Shown here piece after piece: positions 11,391-23,657 of a stretch of 64,000 bases of DNA. This stretch comes from Rhodosorus marinus (Eukaryota > Rhodophyta > Stylonematophyceae > Stylonematales > Stylonemataceae): positions 496,001-560,000 of the forward strand of contig JAMWBK010000011.1 in the NCBI GenBank assembly GCA_029953675.1, given 5' to 3'. Within the stretch, counting starts at the first letter, position 1. Each line of letters begins with the position of its first letter. The notes below the pieces were generated by a model. It did not search any database. It was not told the origin of the DNA and worked only from the letters and a program-made list of their open reading frames with translations. The position numbers and the translations under genes were made by a program.

Positions 11391-11933
11391 GCGTGTACCA
11401 TTGGAAATTACTTGTAGTTCTCCGGTCTAATAATAATGTGTGTAGCTTATATAATATTGTGAAATATAAAATGCGGGAAGACGAGCTGTCCTTGCATAAG
11501 CGTATCTGTTAGTATCCATCCCAGAACATCCGCTGTGCTCTCTTTGAATCCCCCAACGATGGAAATAGCTGAACACTCGAAATACCGTCTCGCGACGAGG
11601 CGACCAGCCGATGCCGCAGCTGATACCCATGTCCACCGGGACAACACCCTGAGTTCCTGTAAGGTACACTCCGTTAATGAAGGCGTACAAGAACTGAACC
11701 TTGGAGACCGACACAGGAGAGCAACCGTCACCTGTGACACGGGAAACTCCGTCATGGAATTTCTGGTGACCTGAATCAATGCCAGCACCAAAATCTGACG
11801 GATATTTAGACTCAGGATGAAGGAGAAAGCAGCGGAAGGAGAAATTATGGGCTGAGACAATCCCCACAATCGGGATGCCTACACACATATAAAATAAATC
11901 CAGACATCAAGAATCCAAAAAGGCAAAACCAAA
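11391..11933. other. Cyclin-tRNA spacer with unassigned minus-strand frames
   Basis: Two overlapping minus-strand frames cover 11427-11888 (about 150 codons each). Neither has recognisable motifs, and the longer ends in a tyrosine-rich run just 3' of the cyclin gene. A frame-disrupted gene is possible. I do not call one. Confidence 0.3.
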
Positions 11934-12004
11934 GGGCCCACCCGGGATTGAACCGGGGACCTGTCGATCTGCAGTCGACCGCTCTACCACTGAGCTATAG
12001 ACCC
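11934..12004 (-). tRNA. tRNA-Cys (GCA)
   Basis: The reverse complement folds as a 71-nt cloverleaf. The acceptor stem GGGTCTA pairs with TGGGCCC, the D-arm holds TAGCTCAGTGGTAGAGC, the anticodon stem GTCGA/TCGAC encloses loop CTGCAGA (anticodon GCA), and the T-arm is CCCGG-TTCAATC-CCGGG. There is no intron and CCA is not encoded, as expected for a nuclear gene. Both internal pol III boxes are intact. Confidence 0.95.
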
Positions 12005-12364
12005 AGTATCCATTTCTAGGGAAACTTTAATGCTAAATATTAAATATAACTGATTCCTAATGTAGATGGCGTGCGATGACCTAGTTACTACTCTCCAAAG
12101 GAACATTGGCTTTCCTGCATTTTCCTTGTCCAGAGAAGATCTTGCAGATTTCGATTTCTTGGTGAGGTTGGATTTCACTGCCGGACTTTTCTCAATGTAT
12201 CATTAGCCAGCCATGGTTTGGCCCTGTAAATCTATCTTTTATTTTGGAAATCCATGTCGAGGATGAATTTTTAGGGTTTGACAGGATCAGCATAAAAGGA
12301 CGCATTTCATCGGAGCTGTTTCGCTGGTTGTTGGGGATGGGTGCTAGCAAGAGATCTCTTCAAC
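12005..12364. other. Spacer after tRNA-Cys
   Basis: No gene was identified. It is probably the promoter side of the plus-strand gene that follows. Confidence 0.3.
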
Positions 12365-12832
12365 ATGGAGCCTGGATGCGTGGATTCGGAGTATTTTGTA
12401 GCTCAGGATCTTTTCCTGCGCGGGGTCGGCGTCGAGCAAGTCAGCTGGAGGAGGGCTTGGCTTCCTCTTGGAGATTGTGATATGGATGTTGACTGTCCGT
12501 TCAGAGGAGGGGGCGTCCTTGGGGACAGGAGGTTGGCCACCGTCTCCGTGACTTGAACGGGACAGAGTGTTTTGATGACTTATGCTTTGATCTTGTTGCA
12601 CAGCAGGTGTTTTGAGTTTCCTGTTGCAAAGCTGATCTGTCGAGATGTCCTCCAGCCTCATAAGCGTCTACTGGAAGAGACCATGGTTGCCAAGTTCTCA
12701 TTGATACAGGGGCATTCAAGGACGGCCCCGAAAGGGTTAACCCTTCAACGGACTCAACTCCAGTCTATGAAACTCGTTCTAGAGAGATCCGTCCACGTTG
12801 ACGACGGTAGTGTTCCCACAGTCGCTCATTGA
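12365..12832 (+). other. Candidate N-terminal exons of the 13.2-16.3 kb gene
   Basis: An ATG at 12365 opens a frame (MEPGCVDSEYFVAQDLF...) to about 12533. It can be joined by a weak GTTGGC...GCAG intron to a second open block (CFEFPVAKLICRDVLQPHKR...) that runs to 12832. The phases agree. A further exon would have to bridge 12.8-13.2 kb, where I found no clean solution. These exons lie directly upstream of, and on the same strand as, the large unknown gene, so they may be its 5' part. They could also be a separate small gene or chance. Confidence 0.3.
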
Positions 12833-13215
12833 AGCGGATGACTGGAACAACCCATAGAGCTCTCACAGCTTTTGAAAACCGTCAACGTTTGATCAGCATC
12901 AGTAGTGCCAGTTCTGGAACGAGAGGTGACGAGGTCTGAGCTTCAAGATGAGATCTGTCCGTCGTCCGTGCTTTCCATGGTAGAAATTAGAGGCGTACTG
13001 CAAGTAAGGAGAGGCAGGTGGGAAGGACCTCGATACGGCTTGCTCCTCCGGTCCTTGTCACCTTTTCCAGGTCACTAGATGCCGTTCAGTTCTACCATCA
13101 TGAAGTTCCCAGATGCGGTCCTATCATCGATTGGATCCCAACGCTCGCTGTTTCCTCCTCGGTACTTGAACTGAAAGGGCCAACTCTGACTTCGTGAGTT
13201 CTTACTCAATCGCAG

Positions 13216-16200
13216 GACGCTGCAAGCAATCCTTCGGGAAAATCTGCATGACTATCGAACACAAAGGTCTCCGTCTTTCATCCGTGAAGCTGTAGAACGT
13301 CCAGAGGCAGGCTTCACCTGGAGGAACTCAGGACGGTGTGTACTGCTTGAAAACCTGTTGTCAAGCAAGAGCGTGCTACTGGAAAATCCAGTTTCGGGGA
13401 TAGTTGACCAGTCCTTCAGACAGATTAGAGTGATGAGCTCTGACGATCTGCTTGAAGCCTTAAAGAGCTTTTGGCAAACACACGCAGCAACCAGAATGGA
13501 CGTTGACAGCGTTCGTGCTCAGATAGCCTTACGAGAAGCTACGGATGCTGAATGTTTTGAGGCTGAAGCATTTCAAGCCGATCCTATACTGCGACCGGAG
13601 ATGTTTGTGATCGCTTCACGTCGCCCCGGCTGTTCTAGGAAATTTCCTGTTCACCGCTGGATAATGGGACGAGGGAAGCGATCCAAAATAGCCCGAGCTG
13701 CCCTTCCGCCTGTAAGTGGACTGCTGTCTCTGGGCATGATAGTTCGTCCTTGCGTACGGTCCCTTTTGAGTTTTGAATGTCCAAGGCCGCCGGTTTCGAG
13801 GTTGTGGAGCGTCTGGGGCTCATATAGCAGCATCAAGGGCGAGTTCATGGAGAAAATGCTCCAAGCTTTTCCTTTAGCTGAGCGTCTGGAGGTATTGCGG
13901 TGGCTCGGTGGTTATAGAAAGCTCTTTCCAACCCTCGAAACGCTAGGGAAGCGATTATCGGCGGTTACCGATTCCCACGAGAGGTGCGGTCTTGAGTTGG
14001 GGGCAGCGGTGCTTGAGAACAAGAGACATTTGACTGAGCAAGAGATCTTTGAGTTTGAACGACCAAAGGAGTCAATTGAATTTCAGGCAGTAGATCGAAC
14101 GCTTATTTTTCCGCTGAGCCGCAAGCGGTCGAGAGAACCATATTTGTTCGAAAACGACTGTATCGATAAATTAGATACCAAGCGCCAAGCAAGCGAGACT
14201 GTCAAACTCGACATTTCGCTGGATGAATTTCTGGCATTGGATGAAGGGAAGAATGCTGAGATTCAGGCGACTGGCGGCGCATGTATTTCTCAAGTCAGTG
14301 ATGCTCCGATCGACCGGAACTTGAGCAGCGAGCACGAGTTTCCAGCCATTGGCCACCAAGCCCGAAAGTCACCAAAACGCACTACGGATTCAGGGACTTT
14401 GGAGATTTCTGCTTTAAGCAAAGAGCTGTCGACGTTTCTGTTGCAGAGAAAGACGTTGGTCTTGGCTGAGGAGAGCTCCCAGATCTTCCCATCGACGGCG
14501 TTGCTTGTTGACGAAACGGTGAAAGCGTACAACAGTCGTCCGTGCCTGTGGTTGAACTGCAGGTCTCCCTACACGTTTTCAGATCGAGAGCTCGAAGAAG
14601 CTTACAGGTTTCATCAACGATTCCTGCCATTGAAGAAGGTACGCATAGCTGCTTAGGTCGAAATATTCACCTCTGGATGCTGAACGAGACTCTCGGCATG
14701 CTGTCGCTTAGGTGACCATGCTTTCGAACATAGACGTGAGCGCTCAGATCATTATGTCGCACATGGTTTTCTCATCATCACGGCGCGACCTAGCTGCTCT
14801 GGTTGAGCACGAGTTTTCATGCGTCATATTCCAGTCCGGCTGCCTTGGAGGGCTCGACTGGCTTCGCGGAGACGGCTCACTTGCCACATTTCGAGAGTTG
14901 GTCAGAAAGGCGGTGACGGTCGTCTATGTGCTGCACGACCAAAAAGGTACTGCTGAGGAACTTGCGGCTTTCTTGAGTTTGTTAGAGGGATCTCGAAGCG
15001 TGGAATTCTATACGAATCTGTGCGTTTTCAAGGCTCCAAAGGTAATAAAGAGGGAATTGGAAACCTCCCCGAGCGTTCGTTCAGCAATTGATGTGGATAT
15101 TGCACATACTATCTAGACTACGCACTATACGAGACCGGTGACGGGTGCTGGTGGGCGAGCTATAAAACGGTTGGAACGAGAAGCGATCTTCCTGATGGAT
15201 CAGCTCAAGCAGCATCTTCCTCTTCAACTGGAGGGCTGTCCATTGGGTCTATCATCTGTAACGGCCGCGGACCTGGAGCTGGCTGTGAGTCGGGTAAAAT
15301 CGCTCCTCGAGAGATCACCAAAGATGCACTACCTCCTACGCGGCGATTTCAGAAAATTGCTGACGCTGCACGTCCTCCGAAGCATTTACGACTACGTAAG
15401 CGTTGATGGTCTCGCAACCGGTCTTGACTTCATCGGGCGAGCAATGGAGCATTACCGCGACCAAATCGAAGACATTTCCGTTCACCTGAGCAGCTCTGAT
15501 TCAAACACAGGTGCAGGCGCTGACGAATCTGACAGAGATGTGGTTCATAAGGCGATGAAATTCGCAGCTGAGAACACGCCCAAATCTGGTGATGGCAAGA
15601 GGATCATGATCATCACGGAGACCATTGCAGGCTGCTGCCGTATAGAGCAGCTCCTACATGGACTCAGGGATGGACAAGAGCCTCTGTATCTCGTGCAAAA
15701 CGCCAAGAGTTTTCAGAATGACTTCGAATTTGAAGGCTGCTCTGCGGTCATCGAAATCAGCCCCGAATGGAGCGGGTGCTCGGCATTTGCACCGAGATCA
15801 TTCCTGCAATTGCTCACGAGCCTGGGCAAGGTTCTGCACGTTATCATCTCCCCCGAGCAACAGCATGCAGAGGTGATAATGATCTGCAACTCTTAGGATA
15901 TATGTACGAGAGATTCCCGTACTAACTTCTGTAGTCAATCCTGCAGGGTTCAAAGCCGTGCTTCTTCAAACTTGCGGGAGATAGGCATTACGGCCAAATA
16001 TCTGAGCTCATGTCAAGTGTACGTATGGAGAAACTTTCTGGAGAAGAGGTAGACGAGGAGGACCGAAAAGATCTCGTCGTGAGATATGAACAACTAGCGG
16101 GGATGGACAGCGACGATATCTTTATGTTCCTAGTTGACAAAGCTCTGGAGAACGATTCAGCTCCATCTAACAGCCGGCCCTTGACACTACGGGTGCGAGG

Positions 16201-16303
16201 ATACCAGAACGAGGATACGTCAACAATGGAACTCATCGAATCGGCTATAACAAGCCATCCTCTACTTTCAAGGAACCTCTGCATCCGCAAAACCTTACTC
16301 TAG
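13216..16303 (+). CDS. Large multi-exon protein, possibly XPF-like meiotic SHOC1/ZIP2
   Basis: Four exons join in perfect phase: 13216-14638, 14712-15041, 15117-15872 and 15947-16303. The introns are 73-75 nt, with GTACGC, GTAATA and GTGATA donors and AG acceptors. They encode at least 954 residues. The first exon has an acceptor-like CGCAG at its left edge and no good ATG, so N-terminal exons lie upstream (see 12365-12832). No catalytic motif is obvious. The block KLLTLHVLRSIYDYVSVDG followed by ATGLDFIGRAMEHY, and the order of later alpha/beta-looking segments, recall the helicase-like and nuclease-like part of SHOC1/ZIP2, the catalytically dead XPF relative that stabilises meiotic crossovers. 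That is a pattern impression without alignment. It could equally be an orphan. No ERKxxxD nuclease motif is present. Confidence 0.6.
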
Positions 16304-17164
16304 GCAAATAGCATGCAAAGTAAATCGTCATGGGCAAGCGGGAGAATTTACAAGACAGGCAAATGGGTTGCGCTCCTGGGAATACAAGGCGGCGGGAGCT
16401 TACCAACCGATCCGGATCCGACACCAGCCCAAGTCCCTCACACAGAAACCGATTACCCCAAAAGCAAATTGTCCTTTGGAAAGCTACTCAGCAACTAGTA
16501 CAACTTGTACTCTGTTATTCGTTCAGCTGCTGCCCATTTGCAGCTGCGTTAAGTACCTCAGCTCAGCTACTTAGCGCAAGTGCAATTGAACGGTATCCTG
16601 TCTTCTGGAAAGTTTGTTCAATCTTCTGAAACCACTAGTTTAATTTTGTCCAGAATTACAATCCATCAAGTGGCTCTGACCTTCATCGAATCGGGGAACC
16701 CCGGAAGTATCTGAATCTTGCAGCTGAAGGCGATGCTTAGAGTACTGTGAAATAGATACCTCCGCAAAAGAAGAACAATTGTCGGTCACTCTGAACCGTG
16801 TCGGCCAGTAGGTGCGACTCTAGCCGAAGCTCGTCCACGAGTCCACGAGAAACTAATTTACTCCTGCATGGAACATCTCGTTCGAAGCACCTGGGACGCT
16901 TGTACACCGTGTACTGTTTTGTCCACCCGCTTTCTCAGTTTGGGTTTTAAGCTGCTGAGCAAGCCCATGACCGCAAGGCCGGTGGGGAGCGATGAGGAAG
17001 GTTGGACGACACTATGCTGTCCTTTTGATAGCGCGTCTGGCGAAGAGGTCACTATTTTGATCGTAACCAGAGCTTCTGGAATGATACATGTATTCAGGAG
17101 TATTGTGTAATAGATGGTGAGGGGTGTGGTGGACGATTTCAGTGTGTGAGGGGGTGAGAGAACA
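16304..17164. other. Spacer before PAQR gene
   Basis: A plus-strand frame at 16868-17110 and overlapping minus-strand frames exist without family features. Nothing else was recognised. Confidence 0.3.
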
Positions 17165-18686
17165 ATGGGCGCTGGGCGCGGCGACGGAGGAGCTAGCAAG
17201 CTCGGTAAGCTCAAGCTGATGGATTTTGTGGAACTGCCGGATTGGATGCAGGACAATGAGTATATTACTTCGATGTACAGACCGCCGCTGGCGCGAACTT
17301 GGGATTGTGTAAGAACGGCTTTTCTAAATTGGCACAACGACAGCATCAGTATCTGGTCGCACGCGTTGGGGTTCCTATTCTATCTATCTCTTACTGTCTA
17401 CGTTAGCCTGCATTTGACCAACGTCGGGGGAAGATTTTCAGAGCTCTTCTACACGGCTGGTCTCAAAGTTGATGAGTAAGCAATTTTGTCTGCTCGCTTC
17501 CTGCCCCCAAAACGGTCCCTTCATAAGCGCATTGTATCCACCGATCCCTGCACAGACTGAAAATATGTCTTGTGTGATGCAGGGCTATGGAGAAGTTTCA
17601 TTATGCAGAAGATATCCTCTTTCATAATCTCCGGCTTGCACCTGCAGCTTTCCATGGAGGTCTTCATCTCTACGACCTGTAAGCGCGCAAATAACCCCGT
17701 TTGCTATTCGTTCGATCTGTCTTTTATTATTCGCCCCGAAAAAACCACCAAATTTTGCATAATTCCGTGCCTTTTATTGGACAAAACAGAGAATGTTTTG
17801 CGATAGACTTGTTTTGGATCGTTTAGATCACATATTTTAGGCGTCTGTGTTTTATATGGTGAATATTGGCCTGTTCGATTATTATTGCTCACATGGGAGG
17901 GTTTTATGTCTTTTATTGTGTTTTAGCGCAAAGGAGGTGTTGCATTCTGCTGAGGGAGCGATTTCTAGCGCTATGCCTGAAGTTGGATCGGTTCTACCTG
18001 GTGTTAGCGGTGTGCCGACTGGCGTTCTTAATGAAGCATACCAACGCTTACTATTTGAACATCGTCTTGGCATGTTGCCAATGCTGTTGGGAGCAATGCT
18101 GTGCTGTCTGGGGTCCACAGTTTACCACACGTTCTTCCCGTACGCGAATGGTAAGTGGAATCAGATCCTGTCGAGGGTCGACTACGCCGGTATTGTTCTC
18201 CTTATTGCCGGGCACTCGATGATGGGAACATACTATACGTTCTACTGCCGTCCACGGCTTTCCTACTTCTACAATATCTTTGTCGTGGTCGCCATGGTGC
18301 CAGTTCTGGCGAGCTTCATCCACGCAAAGTTCCAGGATCCAGAGTTCAGAACCGCGAGGACGGTGGTGTTCATCGCATTCGGAGTGGTCTCTGCCTTTCC
18401 AGTGCTCCACTCCGGACTAATTCACCAGTTTTGGAACCATGAGTTTGTCGCAGACACGAAATTCCTCGCTGTCGCGTGCGTCTTCTACCTCGCTGGTGGT
18501 TTCTTCTTCGCCAGCAGATTTCCCGAAAGCAAGGCACCGGGGAAGTTTGACACAGTCTGTAGCAGCCATCAGCTCCTGCACATCTGCGTGCTCATAGGCG
18601 CATTCGTGCACTGGTACGGAAGCTACCTTTCACTAGTCTACCGTATTTACTTCGGATGCTCGCTCTCCCCGCTATCTAAGCACTAA
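17165..18686 (+). CDS. PAQR / hemolysin III-family membrane receptor
   Basis: Three exons (17165-17475, 17583-17678, 17927-18686) join in phase to 388 aa. The protein is a predicted seven-helix membrane protein of the progestin/adipoQ receptor family, whose members bind zinc and often show ceramidase-linked signalling. Family marks seen: an N-terminal NWHNDSISIWSHALGFLFYL block (N-x-H...H), then STVYHTF after the second helix, then RVDYAGIVLL, and a C-terminal HQLLHICVLIGAFVHW with the paired histidines of the zinc site. The N-terminus is hydrophilic, as in eukaryotic PAQRs. The introns are GTAAGC...GCAG and GTAAGC...TTTTAG. An inserted stretch (SAEGAISSAMPEVGS..., at the start of exon 3) separates the first helix from the core and is longer than usual. 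Exact ligand and compartment cannot be told from sequence. Confidence 0.9.
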
Positions 18687-19334
18687 GCAGTATATATAAA
18701 AACGATACTTACAACGCACTCGGAATCATCGCTCCCGTCTAGATCGTGCGACTCAGAACCAAAGCACCCCAATCTACGTCTTCAGGAACCTAAAGGCCGG
18801 CTTCCGAGCTAGCCAACCTCATCGGAATCTACCTCGAGATATGCAAACACAGAGAGGAAGCAACTCGGCCATCGTCGGCGACCCTACGTTTCCACCTCGA
18901 CTGGTTTCGGATGGCGATACAGTCGTTCTCAAGGCCCTCACCGCCGGGTGAAGAGCATCTTAACTGAATCTATGCCGAGATACTAATAAGAAGACGGGAA
19001 AGGGATTTGCCGACGTCGGCAAATGTGCATCGTCCTAACTACTACTACGGGGGGCATCGAAGCAACCAGATCAAGAGCTTTATCAGTTTCTCTCTCACAG
19101 GGATTGGGGGAGTTCACGAACGGTTTGAGGGTTCTTGACGACGTCGAAGCTCGGTGTTTTCGGGGAGAGCAGAAGTAAAGGGCAACCTGGGCGAGTTTTT
19201 CGTCAGGCGCTGTTTGTTGGGGTGCGTTTGTGAAGATGATGGAGAACCGGGCAAGGTGAAGGCTGCTGTAGAGTTTTTGGGGGGCGAGGTGGAGCCGATG
19301 AAGGTGAGCAAGATTTGATATCTGATTCGGTTTG
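18687..19334. other. Spacer between PAQR and PPR genes
   Basis: 3' flank of the PAQR gene and 5' flank of the PPR gene. Minus-strand frames here look like chance. No TATA box or RNA gene was seen. Confidence 0.35.
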
Positions 19335-21616
19335 ATGATGGCGGTCAATTTTGTATCTCCGTGTTATGGTCTGCGGAGTGGGCGTGAGGGTGGTGGTTTA
19401 GTAACATGTGGTCGGGTGAAAGCGACTGTTTTGGCTGTTTACGGAGGTTCGGATTCGAGGTCTGGACCTCGTGGCGGGAGGTTTGATGAGAGCGGGAGGC
19501 AACCTGGAAGGAGCGATGGCAGGAGGAGATCTGGCGGCGGTGATGGGCGGCCGAGGAGGAACAAGGCCAAGGATGAGAGGGGTTTCTTCATGGAGCCGGA
19601 TCAACGTAGCCCACCCCGGCCTTTCGACAGGTTGAAGGTTTGGAGGAACCAGAGGCATGTGCCCTCGGAGGAGGAGACGCGAAGGTTGCTGGGCCAGGTT
19701 GTGCAGACAGGAAAGCCGAACGAAGTGATGAGCGTGATGCGGTATGCCGAGGCATGCGGTGTGGAGCTGGATTCTAGGATGTACCTGGGCCTGCTAAAGT
19801 GCTACGTCAACCGTGGCGATCTGAGGGGGTCTGCCCGCGCTCTGTGGAACATGCGGGAGGCAGACGTTCCGAGAGTGGCAGAGCACTACAACTTTGTGAT
19901 TGCTGCTCTTGCCAAGGCTGGAAATGCTGAGGACATGGCCCGGGTCCGGCGGATGATGGAAAACGACGGCTTCGAACCCGACGCGTACACATTCACTGTG
20001 CTCATCGCTGGCTACGGCAAGGCCAAACTCGTCGAGGAGGCGCAGAAGGAGTTCTATCGGATGAAACAAGTCGGCCTCAGACCAAGCGCGGTCACCTGGG
20101 GAGCGTTGATTACGGCCTACATGCAGAAGCTTGATCTGGAAAAGGTCTTGTCCACCTTTGAGGAAATGGAAGCGGACGGGATTCGGCCCAACCACGCCAT
20201 CTTCAGTGCGCTCATCGAGGCACGAATCAAGGCGGGTGACATGGAAGGTGCACTCGGGGAACTAGATAGAATGCGAGAACGCGGCCTCGAACCTGATGGC
20301 TTCACCTACGCCTCCCTCATGGACGCATTATGTGCCCGTGGATCCCTCCCAGATGCCCTGAGAGTCTTCCAAATCATGCTCGAGAACGGTATCGAACCCA
20401 CAATGAAGAATTATATCCCAATTCTCGGAATGTATGCAAAGGAGGGAAACGTCCAGAAAGCTGAAGCGTTGATGGAGGACGTCCTCCTTAGAGGCATTGA
20501 ACCAGGCCGGGTAAGAAAGAAAAAAAACAAACAAGAAAAACTTTATTAAGGACCTGGCCAACGGACGAATTGGCCAATGTTTCTAGGACGTGGAAACATT
20601 GGCTGTTTGCTTTCCTTGGCCAAGCCCATTGTTTGCAAAATACAGACAACATTGGCGAAGGCCAATGTAACTATTGCCCCTAGAATTTAATTCCTTTTTT
20701 GTTTATTCACAATGGAACATTGGCCAAGGCCAATGTAACATTTGGTTGTCGATCCCTGTCCCGCGAACCTTTTCTTGTTTTCTTTTTTTGTTGCCTCGAG
20801 GGGACATTGATTGCTTTTTGTAACATTGGAAATGAGTGTTTGGCCCGGCAAAGAGAACGTCGTATCTAAGGAACATTCGCCTTTGTTTCTTGTCCCGTGA
20901 ATTTTTTGTGTGTTTTATGTTTCGTCCTGATGGATTCGATTCTGTAGGAGATCTACGAACGTCTGGTGGATACTTATGTAAATGCTGGAGATACTGGAGG
21001 AGCGGTTTCGGTGATTGAGGAGATGCAGAACAAGAGCATAACACCAGATCCTGTCATGTACAAGTCGATCATTGACCAGTACAATCGGGACTTTATCGTG
21101 AAGAATGTTGGTGTTTCTCCCGAGGACGAGATTGATGTGTCGTTTCTCGATGATTCAGCAACGCTGCCTGACCTGACGCCGCCAGAGCCAAAGTTCTTGC
21201 CGCCGTTGATAACGGAGACTACGGGTATAGCGGACTCTGAGGAGATAGTTATGTCGGATATCAAGTGGGCTGATGCGCTCATGTCGACCAATTTTAAGCC
21301 TCGAGGTGTTTTCCCGCCAGAAGCTCCAGCTGAGACTAAGGAGTGGTGGGAGAAGGAGATCGTGCTTGACGAAGAGTCGTTTGCCAAGTTCAAGCAGGAG
21401 GATGACGAGGAGTTTGAGGAAGAAGATAGACTGGCGTTCGCCCTGGAGGACAGGAGCGAAGAACCCGGATTCGTTCGCGGGGACGAGGATGAAGACTACA
21501 GCTTGGAGATCTTCGATGAGGCGGATGACGACGATGAGGATGAAACGTTTGCAGGCGACGACGAACTGGCGGATGTTCTTGACTTTGGTATGGACGACGA
21601 AGATGAAGACGAGGAT

Positions 21617-21657
<41 letters not shown>

Positions 21658-23566
21658 TGATGAGTTTGCTCCGCTTAGAACGCAGCGTAAAGACAGCCGG
21701 TCGGCGGTGAAGGCGGAGGACGATGATGGAGCTTTTTGGGTTGAAGACGACGAGGAAGAGCGGACTGATGGACGGGAACGCGACGTGGACGAAGACAATG
21801 ACGATGACAAGGAGTACGAGGGGTACGTGTCCAAGATTTGGGACGAGGATGACGATCTCGAGGAGGACGAAGCGGATAATGTCGAAGAGGAAGCTGAAAG
21901 CAGGAGTGACTGGCTGAGCAGCATGAGCAGGGAAGTTCTGGACGATGACGATGACGATGACCACGAGGATGAAGAGGATGAGAACGAATTTAGTGTCCTC
22001 AATCAAGGTGTTGAGGAAGACGAAGAATTCGATGACGAGGAGGATGAAGCCAGTGATGAGTTGGAAGATGAATTTGCGGTGCTTCGGGCTCCTCCAGAAG
22101 AAGAATCAGTAGCCAGCGCAGGGGATAGTCTGGGACTGAGCTCGGAAGAGGAATCTGGCGAAGACGAAGACGACGACGAGTTTGTAGCTTTCCAAGAGTT
22201 GGATGATGGTTCGGATGATCAGAGCCGGGACGCCTCGACTGCCACGACCAGTTACGAATTGGACAACCTGCTAGACCTGACGCTCTCTGGCGACGCTGAT
22301 GTGACCGAGGAGGGAGAGGCAATTAGTGGTGATCCCCTACGCGACGACGTCGACGATGACGAGAAAGAACAGGGCCTAGTTGAAGGTGGCACAACGGAAG
22401 ACGTAGACGTCTTGGCGTCGGGGACTGTGTCAACGAGCCAAATTATCGAGAGCTCGAGAAAGCCTGCAGACGATAGTCGAGGCAAGGGCTTTGGAAAGGA
22501 AAGCGTACGTGAGAAACGGACAGACACGACTGCGCATACAGATTTCCTGGAATCCTTCATTCGGCAGGAGCTCAAAGTTGATAGCGACGAGGACGAAGAG
22601 TTTGCCGCAGTTCTAGGCCAAGCACAATCGGGTGAGGATTCAGCACCGACCGCCCCAGATGCGAAGACTGCGCAGGATGGCGACGAGTTGGACCAGTTGG
22701 ACGAAGAGTTTATGAAGGCTCTGGGTTTTGCTAGCTCCGTTCAGGAGGTGCGAGATGGAAATTCATCAATTGTTGAAGCGGAATCGGCCGACGAGGAGTT
22801 GGATGTTGAACTACCACCAGTGAAAGGCGCTACTGATTTTGTCGACAGAGCACCCCAATATTTCGAAGGCTTGGACGGGAGAGTGGTTGACCGAGTGTTG
22901 GATGAGCTCGGTGGTGGCTTGCAGGATGCTGAAAAGGAGATGGATGATACAGCAGGTCAGGAGTTTGACTTGACGGACGAGGACTTGGAGGAATTCTTGA
23001 AACTGAGTCCAGAAGAGCTGGAAAACGCGATCATGGAAGACGCAGGCGTTGATGATCAGAGCTCCGCTCCCAAAAACGCCGACTTTTTGGGAGATGTCAC
23101 GTCTATCCAGGACGACCCGCAGAAGGCCGGAAAGGATGAAGCGTTCCACAAACAGCGGATGTCCAATCGCCTGTCGAAGTCCGAGATAACCAGCCTGGTG
23201 AACAACGACGAGGATTTCAACAAGGACGTTGATGAGAAAATGTCGCTCAAGGATGATGCGGAGCAGAAAATGATTGAAAACTTTGCGGAACAGTTTGGAT
23301 GGGACGATGAAGGATTGGACAACGTCGACGAGTTTATCACCAGAGTCAAGGCCACGCAGAATGTGGTAGCCGACGAAACTGCCGATGGTCTCCCAAACGA
23401 GGACGAAGACGGATTGCTCGAGGACGAGACCGCTTCTCCTGCTGACAATTCGAGCTCACCGTCGCCCTCAGCAGTTGAACCGCAGGCAACAAGTGCAGAC
23501 ACGGATTCGAGTATCGCAGTCGACGCCGAAGCTTTCGACGGCGGAAACGGAGAACACCACAACTGA
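19335..23566 (+). CDS. P-type PPR protein fused to a very large acidic tail
   Basis: Exon 1 (19335-20510) and exon 2 (20948-23566) join in phase 0 across a 437-nt GTAAGA...TGTAG intron and encode 1264 aa. After a possible organelle transit peptide and a Gly/Arg-rich linker come about eight 35-residue P-type PPR motifs (around residues 135-425), such as YTFTVLIAGYGKAKLVEEAQ and AIFSALIEARIKAGDMEGAL. PPR proteins bind single-stranded RNA in plastids or mitochondria and act in splicing, processing or translation. The last PPR motif is split by the intron, so exon 2 belongs to the gene. From about residue 445 on, the protein changes to some 800 residues dominated by Asp and Glu, including an almost pure DE run, with short repeats such as DEEFAAVL and DEFAVL. 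No SMR, DYW or RRM domain was seen. The ATG at 19335 was taken; one at 19338 is equally possible. Confidence 0.88.
20511..20947 (+). other. PPR-gene intron carrying ACATTGG/CCAATGT repeats
   Basis: The intron contains at least seven copies of CCAATGT or its complement ACATTGG. Several are head-to-head, as in ACATTGGCCAAGGCCAATGT near 20714 and again with a one-base change near 20649. The words lie between 20565 and 20830 only, far denser than expected by chance. Similar words appear at 24.5-24.9 kb. Confidence 0.6.
21596..21662 (+). repeat. Coding Asp-Glu microsatellite
   Basis: About 65 nt of near-perfect GAC-GAG / GAT-GAA alternation encodes an uninterrupted Asp-Glu run inside the acidic tail of the PPR protein. 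The repeat is likely length-variable. On the opposite strand it produces a spurious poly-Ser frame. Confidence 0.9.
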
Positions 23567-23657
23567 TATATAGCGAAAATCCTTTGGACATAGAAGATGA
23601 CATAGCGCGAGCGCGAAAATATACAATATCAAACTATAACATGGGAAAAACTTAGTC
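23567..23657. other. Convergent 3' ends of PPR and ZNHIT3 genes
   Basis: Only about 90 nt separate the two stop codons, so the transcripts probably overlap or share bidirectional polyadenylation signals. Confidence 0.5.

Noticed and set aside
11427-11888. Overlapping minus-strand frames after the cyclin gene
   Set aside because: Two frames of similar length compete, neither has recognisable motifs, and no splice partners were found.
21155-22006. Long minus-strand frames in the acidic part of the PPR gene, including a poly-Ser protein
   Set aside because: They are mirror images of the Asp-Glu codon repeats on the coding strand and have no own features.
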